Assembly: GCA_035222895.1 (NCBI GenBank)
Contig: JAVYIG010000870.1
Location: 1 to 64,000, forward strand
From: Strongylocentrotus droebachiensis
Taxonomy: Eukaryota; Echinodermata; Echinoidea; Camarodonta; Strongylocentrotidae
DNA length: 64,000 nucleotides
Direction of reading: 5' to 3'
Under the pieces are notes generated by a model. That model did no database searches, was not told where the DNA came from, and worked only from the letters and a program-made list of their open reading frames with translations. This document shows, in pieces, positions 57,176-64,000 of this stretch. Positions within the stretch are counted from its first letter, which is position 1, and each line of letters begins with the position of its first letter. The position numbers were made by a program, and so were the translations under genes.

Positions 57176-57457
57176 TTTTCGACAATAACTAGTCGGGTGG
57201 TGAAAGACTATGCCGAACTCGATATGAGTTGGTGCCCTGATTATAGAGCAGACAAATCAGGGAAGCAGATTTACAAAAGTTCGAACAAAATTGGACTGAT
57301 TGAAGAACATGTGAAATTGTGTAAACTGGTTATGTCTGAGAAATTCTTCTTTGGCCGAATAAGTAATGTTGTTGCCACAACTCCTTCTCATGATCCAGCT
57401 ATACGAGAAACGGAAGCGTTGACCGTGAAAACGTCACAATCCACAAGAAATTCTTGA
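57176..57457 (+). CDS. Short unidentified ORF
   Basis: An open frame of about 90 codons (YAELDMSWCPDYRADKSG, LIEEHVKLCKLVMSEKFFFG) has balanced amino-acid composition, unlike its neighbours, and follows a CTAG acceptor-like site and a GTGGCGGATCCAAGG transposon-like terminus. No family was recognised. It may be a transposon remnant or a lost exon. Confidence 0.25.
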   Translation, partial: FSTITSRVVKDYAELDMSWCPDYRADKSGKQIYKSSNKIGLIEEHVKLCKLVMSEKFFFGRISNVVATTPSHDPAIRETEALTVKTSQSTRNS

Positions 57458-57839
57458 TTGTGAGTTTAATAAACAATTTAGATGTAATGATTTCATATAT
57501 CTCAAATAGTCACCAACATTTTGTTTATCATTTGTTGTAATTTTCTTTTCAAACTTTCGTCATTCTGCTTCTCTTATTGTAATGCTTTATTCGTACAAGA
57601 CAGTGAGCTACAGTATTTACAAATTAAGGTTGGACTAAGAAACTATAAATCACAACATCCGGCTGAATCCTGTGTGGAATACAAACCCGTTGTTGAGTGG
57701 GATATGAGGCCGGCGTAGTTTTTTTGTGGAGAAAATGAAAATGGGGCTCTAAATTCGGTAGCGCGGGCACAAATAAGTCACCAGGGGGGCATGCTATAAT
57801 CATGCGAATCATGAATGTTTATGCATGCAAGATGCATTA

Positions 57840-58135
57840 TGATGGATAATGTTGATGAGGATCGACTGGGGGGGGGGGAATGATTACGATGCTAATTAAT
57901 ATTAATGATGACTTATGATGGTGATAACAATGATGATGATGGGGATAACAATAATGATGATGATAGTGATGACGTTGATGATGACGATGATAAATATGAT
58001 GTTTAAAGTTTTACACAAAAAATTGTTGATTATGGTAAAGATGATGACGGCAATAGACTGATGATAATTGATGATGACATTAGGCCTATAGAGATTAAAA
58101 CTAAGAATTAAAGATTCCAAACCTTTGAATAAATA
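57840..58135. repeat. Imperfect (GAT)n-rich tract
   Basis: GATGAT-rich low-complexity sequence; no gene. Confidence 0.6.
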
Positions 58136-58400
58136 TCATTAATGTGCGGTCATATAGTCATTATCTATAAATGCAGTATATAACAGGGTTAAAATGAATG
58201 TTAAGACAAAATTGATGTATTCAAAGACGAAAATATTCAGCTAGGGAAAGTGAACCAACAGGGAAACAAAATAAGCGAAGAAAAAGAAAAGCAAACCAAA
58301 CAAGAAAAATGTTGATAGGCCTAATCATAAAGCACTTTGATTATAGTAGTGGTAGTATTTATATTACTTTTACTAACATAATTACTAATACTACTACTAC

Positions 58401-60162
58401 CAGGGGCGGCGATTTCTTTTCATGACCGGGGGGGGGGGGGCGAAATGTGAGGGACGAGGAAGCAGTGGCGTAATGAGCAAACACGTTGGGGGGGGGGGGG
58501 TAGAAAAAACCGCATTACCAACACTCTCACATGTTACGCAGGCCCTGGAAACGTTTTTTTCAAAGTGGGGAGGGGGCTAAGTATTTACGATCAGGTAGAG
58601 CAAAGCGAGCGGAGCAATGGAGCGTAAATTGGCGTGGGGTCCAGGGGCAAAGCCCTGGCGGGGGTCAAGGGGCGGAGTCCCTTGAAACTTAGGGGTTTTA
58701 GGCATCTCATTAAGGTTAGATGAGCATCAAGGGGGCGGAGCCCCCGGAAGGTTAGGGGGTTTTAGGCATTAAATTAAGGTGAGATGAGCATCCATGGGGG
58801 CAGAGCCCCCGGAAGTTCAGGGGTTTTAGGCATTTAATTACGGTCAGAGTAGCATATTTTGATACCTTATTTGTGACTTGCACTGACATACAGGTCACTA
58901 ATTGGAGTGGGGTACAGGGGGCGGAGCCTCCAGAAGCTCAGGCAGGGGTGTCGATTTGTATCCGTGGTTGGGGGGGGGGGGGATGATAGGTGCCAAAATT
59001 TCGGCAATGGATCAAAGCAACGAAGAGGTAGAAGCGTGTGGCAGGTTGCACCCCTCCCTTCCAAGTTATAAACTTTTTCAAGTCACCCTCAATACATTTC
59101 AGAGAATATGGGACCCATGTGGGTCCCACATGAGCTTGCTACCTGGGTTATTATCATCTCAAGCGCGTAGCCAGAATTTTATTTTAGGGGGCGGTAGTGA
59201 GCACGCGAAGCGCGCTCCCTAGGGCGGTGGGTGCAGGGAGGAGGAGTTTTCCCCTCCCGCGCAAAGCGCGGAAGCTTTGATGTTTCATTAAATTATTAGA
59301 GAAAGAAGACGATTCGTTGTACCGTTCTCGACTCTTAATCTTTGTCTGAATTTAGTTCCCCCGCGCGAAGCGCGGAAGCTTTGATGTTACATTAAATTAT
59401 TAGAGAAAGAAGACAATTCGTTGTACCGTTCTCGACTTAATCCTTGTTAAAATCAATTTTTCTCTTCATTTTTTGTTTTGTTTTTTTGGGGGGATGATTG
59501 TACAGGCCATCCCCCCCCCCCGGGATCGACACCCATGAGCTCAGGGGTTTTAGGCATGTAATTACGATGCAGATGAGCATCCAGGGACCGCCTTAGGGCA
59601 CCGTAAATGGTGGGGTCCAGGAGGCAGAGCCCCCGGAAGCTCAGGGAAAAAACGCCATTTCAGCAACATTTGTAAATCACTGGTATCGAATTAGAAATAA
59701 ACCACGTTTGAATTTTTTTTTTGAGGGGGAACTTCCCCCAAGCTCCCCCCCCCCCCCCCCCATCTATACGCAAGTGCGAGGGAGCATAGTGAATGAGAGG
59801 GGTGAAGGTGACGGAAGTGACTATCCTCTCACAGGTTTTGAAGTTTTAGTTGTATTAAAAAACTACATTCCTTAGCAAAACTATAGTATAAAAACAAGCA
59901 ATATACTTTTTTCACTCTTCACTTTTCTTGGTATTTACTTATACATTTCGAAGCCTATGCGAGGGAGCGTAGCTGCCGAGTGAGAAAATGTTTGCATTTT
60001 TATTTGTCTAAACGCTACACTCTTAGGCCCTCCAGAGCCTAAAAGTGTGTTGCAATCTTTAGTCAGTATTTGCTATACATTTTTTTTTGCACTTTTTTCA
60101 AATTGTGAGGGTCTGGTTATTTTGAGAAATTTTGTTTCGTCCCCCCGGGATCGCCGCCCCTG
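58401..60162. mobile_element. hAT-like non-autonomous element, 1.76 kb
   Basis: Ends CAGGGGCGGCGAT and its complement ATCGCCGCCCCTG. Flanks ACTACTAC (58,393-58,400) and ACTCCTAC (60,163-60,170) are an 8-bp duplication with one mismatch. Interior: repeats of about 75 bp with GGCGGAGCCCCCGGAAG and GGGGTTTTAGGCAT (58,620-58,850), plus a second nested element. No transposase. Confidence 0.8.
58943..59537. mobile_element. hAT-like element nested inside the previous one
   Basis: Ends CAGGGGTGTCGAT and the complement of CATGGGTGTCGAT. The 8-bp duplication AGCTCAGG (58,935-58,942 and 59,538-59,545) is perfect, and removing one copy restores the host text AGCTCAGGGGTTTTAGGCAT. Inside, a segment of about 120 bp with GCGGAAGCTTTGATGTT is duplicated in tandem (59,260-59,450). 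Confidence 0.88.
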
Positions 60163-60599
60163 ACTCCTACTACTCCTACTAGAAGTATTAGTAATAATGA
60201 CGATGATGGCAATGATAAAAACAATAATAATAACGTAAATAGTATCAGTAATAATATTAAAAATAAAAAATAACTACAATTAATATTGAATGGCCCAATA
60301 TAGGAATAAATACGAAAGCAGTATTACAAAAAGGAGAAAGAAGTAGAACTAGAAGAGGAAAAGAAGAACTTCGACTTTAACCTACAAAATGGTATTGAGG
60401 AGATAATTGTATTATTATTCAGTGAATTCTAGGGATTTTACAGAAGATTTTAGCTGTTAATCCTGCGCTTTATTCGTCAGAAGATTTCTGTTCATATTGT
60501 ACATGTAATAGTTGCAAGTATGATACAGTATAGTTCTTTGAATTATGAATCATAGTATTCGTATCCCACAATACAATACGTATCACTATTACATCCGGG
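60163..60599. other. AT-rich sequence upstream of CNOT4
   Basis: No gene; (AAT)n and GAA-rich tracts. Confidence 0.4.
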
Positions 60600-60695
60600 A
60601 CATCGACATTTGTCATATCTGCGCATGCGCTGTTTGCGCAATTCATCTGAAACGAATCTGTGTATTTCCCTGCGATCATCACGGAGAATTTAGTT
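60600..60695 (+). promoter_or_regulatory. CNOT4: Candidate CNOT4 promoter and 5' non-coding exon
   Basis: GCGCATGCGC at 60,621-60,630 is a perfect NRF1-type palindrome, common at TATA-less housekeeping promoters. About 65 bp downstream, TTAGTT|GTAAGTACC at 60,696 is a strong splice donor, which could end a 5' non-coding exon spliced to 62,764. Inference from motifs only. Confidence 0.45.
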
Positions 60696-60696
60696 G

Positions 60697-62489
60697 TAAG
60701 TACCACTAACTCTATCCCCTTTCTAAACCTATTTATCGATTCCTAATAATATATTGACCAAATCATATTTCCGATGTATAAGATTTCGGGAGTCATTGAA
60801 TTATCGAATTTAGTGGAAGCTCTAATGGAGAAATTACTTGCGAAAACGGTGTTGCACAGTTTATTTTGGGCGTCCCTCCATTGAGTTTACATGTAGCGCA
60901 TATTGTTTGACTGTGTCACAGTGAGAATGAATGAGTCAATACGTTTTGTAGTTCGTACGCAATCCATTTGCTGTTGCATGCCAGTGTTGGATGACTGATG
61001 AAGAAAAGTTAACCCAACAAGTTACATGTAACGGTCGTTATACCTCCCTTCCGAATGGTGAATAAGCTTTAATAGAGTCAAGGACTTAGTTTGGCCTAGG
61101 CAGTCTTTTATATGGATACCCTATCTTGATCTTGGTGAGCAACACAATAATAAATGGCCAATTCCTGAGATGAACTGTCATTAAATTTTAGTGTCAGTTG
61201 TGCAGATGATGATGCCTAAGTTGATGAGTTGATGAACAATGAGAGTGACAATTATCAGTAGGGCCTAGGGGAGCTTGTCCGAGAATACGGATCGTCCCCA
61301 TAAATGGGAACGAAGATCATCTTTGTAAATGCGGACAGACGCATCCTAAAAAATAAAAGTAGACGGTGAACTGGGGGTATATTATTACGCAGAGTCCGGT
61401 TTTTGCATCGGGCTCGGGAACCCTAGATCTACAGGCTACACCCGCAGATTGCCAAAGAAAAAATATGGACGATCCTTATTTTATTAGGATGCGATTTGTC
61501 CGCATTTACAAGTGTGAAAGTTCTGTGTGTGTTTGGGGTTCCTTTGCATGAAGGGGATTTGGCAATAGAGACGCACGGCCAGGAATGGTAGACTGTCTCT
61601 AATGTCAGAATCAGATACTTTTGTAAAGATTTGTTGTAGCCTATTGGGATACCAATTTCCATTATTTACTTCAGATATGATGCAGCGTAACTGCAATTTA
61701 TATAATTTTTAAGATGACATAAAGTGTAAGAATGCTTTTCATTTCAGTATCTTGATTTCATTTCGTTTATTTCCATTTCCAACAAAAATAAAATATGATA
61801 CATGGGATGTTGCGTCCAATTGCCATACATTCATACAAAGAAAACAAATCTGTGGTAGGTTTTTTGTGATGGTTGACCATGTCATAGTCGAACAAGCATT
61901 AAGATGTACAGTACAAAGTTTGAAATGCAAATTTATTTTGTTATTATGACCATATTAATTGAGTGCGGGTCAGGTTTAAAATTGGACGTAAAATGAGACC
62001 CATTACTGGACATTGTGGTTGTGCCATTTGAGTTGATTTTGTGTATTCTGTACATAGATTAGAAGTTTCTTTCCATTTCTGCATGCAAGCTTCAAGCTAA
62101 TTAAGATAGAGTTAATTAAACACCTGTAGTTTCTTCTGTGCATCGTCAGTGTTGAGATTTTATTACAGATATTATTAATTTTCATTACCGGTAGTTTTTG
62201 TGCGGGCTAGTTATTATTTTTTGATGAAGCATATTTTCTCATATTTTTAAATATGAGAAACTGTTTTTTTATTTTTGTTATTTGACCTACAAGTATATGA
62301 CTGTATGACTACGTATTCTACTTTGTTATCATTTTATAGTTTTACCATTATAAAGAAGTGTAAAATAGCGTAACGAAATTGCACACAGAGACACAATTTT
62401 TCATTCTAGTCAGAGTCAAAAGGCTGTCAACTCTTTGTGAAAAGATACCCTATATGGGAAAGGCGTTTCTGACTCCAAAAAGATTGTTT
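60697..62489 (+). other. Putative first intron of CNOT4
   Basis: Nothing recognisable apart from short low-complexity tracts. Confidence 0.4.
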
Positions 62490-62699
62490 TTAAAGCCCCA
62501 CTGCACTAAATAGCTACTTGCGCCCTCTATAATAAGTCTATATTTATAGCAAACAATGCCTAATCAGTGACCATTAGTCCCCCATGATCCTCTGTTTCTT
62601 ATGTTAAGTGAGAGCTGATTAGATGAGATAACCACTTGTCAGTGACCTTGCAGGGTGGTCTTATCCCTCCTGTAAAACTAGTACAGATGGGCTTTAAAA
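62490..62699 (+). mobile_element. MITE of the 282-bp tandem family, single copy
   Basis: Ends TTTAAAGCCCCACTGCACTA and GTACAGATGGGCTTTAAA (imperfect inverted 20-mers); interior matches 26,852-27,060, e.g. AGCTACTTGCGCCCTCTAT and AGTGACCTTGCAGG. Confidence 0.85.
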
Positions 62700-62763
62700 G
62701 AATAGTTGAGATATATAACTATGAAATGTTGGTTGATCATCATTTTCATTCTTACCATTGCAG

Positions 62764-62903
62764 TGTTTTACATAGACTGCGAAGCAATCATATTGAGATT
62801 ACAACTGTTCGTTGGGAGCCGTCTTGCTGTCATTCTTCTATTACCCGAGCTTCTGTTTCTCTTCTATCAAATCACCATGTCGACCTTCGATGACCCAGCT
62901 GAG
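62764..62903 (+). CDS. CNOT4: CNOT4 start exon (coding 62,877-62,903)
   Basis: Acceptor CTTACCATTGCAG ends at 62,763; donor GAG|GTAAGG at 62,904. The start ATG at 62,877 has a good context (ATCACCATGT). Nine residues, MSTFDDPAE, precede the RING exon, comparable to the short N-terminus of known CNOT4. Open frame continues upstream of the ATG, so a longer N-terminus cannot be excluded, but it would be hydrophobic and unlike the family. Confidence 0.75.
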
Positions 62904-63494
62904 GTAAGGCCAGTGAAAAAAATACACGGGGGCTCGGGGCGAAATAGCCCCGAAATGTCCAAAAGAGCCCCTGTAAATTTGCATAGAGTTCAATGCAAAA
63001 CAAAATTTAGAGTGCTAATTTCATGCAGGCCAGCTTGAAAAGTAGCCCCCGAAAAATAAATATTAATTTTTTCCCTGGTGAAGGCCCGTTCACGTTTGAC
63101 ACCTTTTCTGTGAGCAGTGTACTATTATTAATTTTATTTATTTTTAATTTTCAGTCAAACCAGTCTATGTGGCCACTTGTCAATAGTGGCCACTTTTTTA
63201 GTTTGCTTTGCATAGCCTTAAATGATGGTTAGCTGTAAAAAATAAAAAATAAATAAAAAAAAGTAAGTGAGGACACATAAAACCATTGATGAATAGAAGT
63301 ACTTTTTTCTTTTCTTTATTCACCCAGTTGTTTTTTAATGAGCGTTTAAAATTAAACCCAAAAAACAAACCTGTTAAAACAAAACTCACACAGATTTCTT
63401 TGTGTCATTTGTGAATAAGCTATTATATTAGCAGAGAGGTTACTGAGCAGAAATTTTTGCACCCCTGGTCCAAGTTGGCCTGATTCCTCTCAAT

Positions 63495-63610
63495 AAATAA
63501 ATAATAATTGGATTTATATAGTGCCTTTTCCAAAGGATACAAGGCACTGCGATAGAGGTAGTTCGTGAAGACCAAATCAATTTTACCCATTCTCCTACTT
63601 CCACTTGGGA
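63495..63610. mobile_element. SINE tail fragment
   Basis: (AAT)n then GGATTTATATAGTGCC and CAAGGCACTGCG, as in the other SINE tails. Confidence 0.55.
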
Positions 63611-63801
63611 ACTATGTGAAAATTGCTTGTTTACAAAAGTACTTAATATTGTATCAATATACTTAATATACTTAATAAGGATTAATATTGCTGTAATCAT
63701 GGTTATTTGAAGAAGTACAATTCTTTCTTTTTCCTTGAGGCAATAGTTTTTACCATGCCCTCCAAGGAAGTCAATATTGTTTTCTTATTCTCTTTCTGCA
63801 G

Positions 63802-63870
63802 TGCCCGCTATGCATGGAACCTTTGGAATTGGATGATGTCAATTTCTTCCCATGCACATGTGGCTATCAG
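63802..63870 (+). CDS. CNOT4: CNOT4 RING exon
   Basis: CNOT4 is the RING E3 ubiquitin ligase associated with the CCR4-NOT complex, acting in mRNA turnover and co-translational quality control in the cytoplasm and nucleus. Acceptor TTTCTGCAG, donor CAG|GTAAGA. The 23 residues CPLCMEPLELDDVNFFPCTC then GYQ match the CNOT4 RING start almost exactly. The first four zinc-binding Cys fall at 10, 13, 27 and 29 with the unusual C4/C4-type spacing of this family. The rest of the RING, RRM and tail lie beyond the window. Confidence 0.95.
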
Positions 63871-63891
63871 GTAAGACGGTCTTATTAGATC

Positions 63892-64000
63892 TTAAAGCCC
63901 CACTGCACTACTTTTGCCAGGAGGGATTAAACTTCCCTGCGTGGTCACGGACAAGTGGTTATCTCATCAAATCAGCTCTCAGTTAACATAAGAAAGAGGG
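63892..64000 (-). mobile_element. MITE of the 282-bp family, cut by window edge
   Basis: Begins TTAAAGCCCCACTGCACTA; the rest is the reverse complement of the family core (GTTATCTCATCAAATCAGCTC). It is inverted relative to the copy at 62,490. Confidence 0.8.

Noticed and set aside
62706..63038. 110-residue ORF with a hydrophobic start over the CNOT4 start exon
   Set aside because: It runs across a good acceptor (62,763) and donor (62,904); only the MSTFDDPAE part joins the RING exon in phase.

Overview
This is intron-rich animal nuclear DNA: phase-consistent GT-AG exons, 5'-truncated retroposons, tRNA-derived SINEs, many short inverted-repeat transposons (MITEs) and a large satellite-like array. 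Base composition is AT-rich with long homopolymer and di/trinucleotide tracts. The gene set (a TRPA ion channel, a monocarboxylate-type transporter, CNOT4) and the repeat types fit a marine invertebrate deuterostome. A sea urchin or other echinoderm is my best guess, by inference only: no single feature proves it. Nothing bacterial, viral or CRISPR-like was seen.

Layout. 1-3.7 kb: repeats, including five copies of a 176-bp unit. 3,712-4,716 and 9,199-9,317 (+): the last two coding exons of an SLC16/MCT-like transporter whose upstream exons are not in the window. Its 4.5-kb intron holds a three-level nest: a MITE interrupted by a truncated RTE/BovB-like LINE, itself interrupted by a MITE that carries a C2H2 zinc-finger fragment. 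9.3-11.5 kb: AT-rich, with a palindromic MITE. 11.56-17.33 kb: a GA-rich array of 29 units of about 178 bp with a 1,427-bp higher-order duplication. 17.4-19.7 kb: a SINE between unusually long direct repeats, and a MITE. 19,731-22,150: a 2.4-kb foldback element with a perfect 8-bp target duplication.

23,048-50,863 (-): the main gene, a TRPA channel that I could assemble completely from 24 coding exons. All splice phases agree, giving 1,252 residues: acidic N-terminus, about a dozen ankyrin-like repeats, six membrane segments with a pore loop, and a C-terminal coiled coil. At five exons (7, 8, 14, 18, 24) there are additional local copies, mostly decayed, so repeated single-exon duplication is the most unusual feature of the locus. 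Its introns also hold SINEs, MITEs (two ending within about 15 bp of splice donors), a transposon with repeated nuclear-receptor DR1 motifs, and an intron-4 block of short-motif arrays.

51-60 kb: intergenic, dominated by hAT-like CAGG-ended elements (one nested inside another, with 8-bp target duplications), a degenerate GTGCCCC array and a 275-bp direct repeat. 60.6-64 kb (+): the start of CNOT4, with an NRF1-type promoter palindrome, a possible 5'UTR exon, a start exon and the first RING exon; the gene runs off the right edge. The transporter and TRPA converge; TRPA and CNOT4 diverge. I see no functional link among the three genes.
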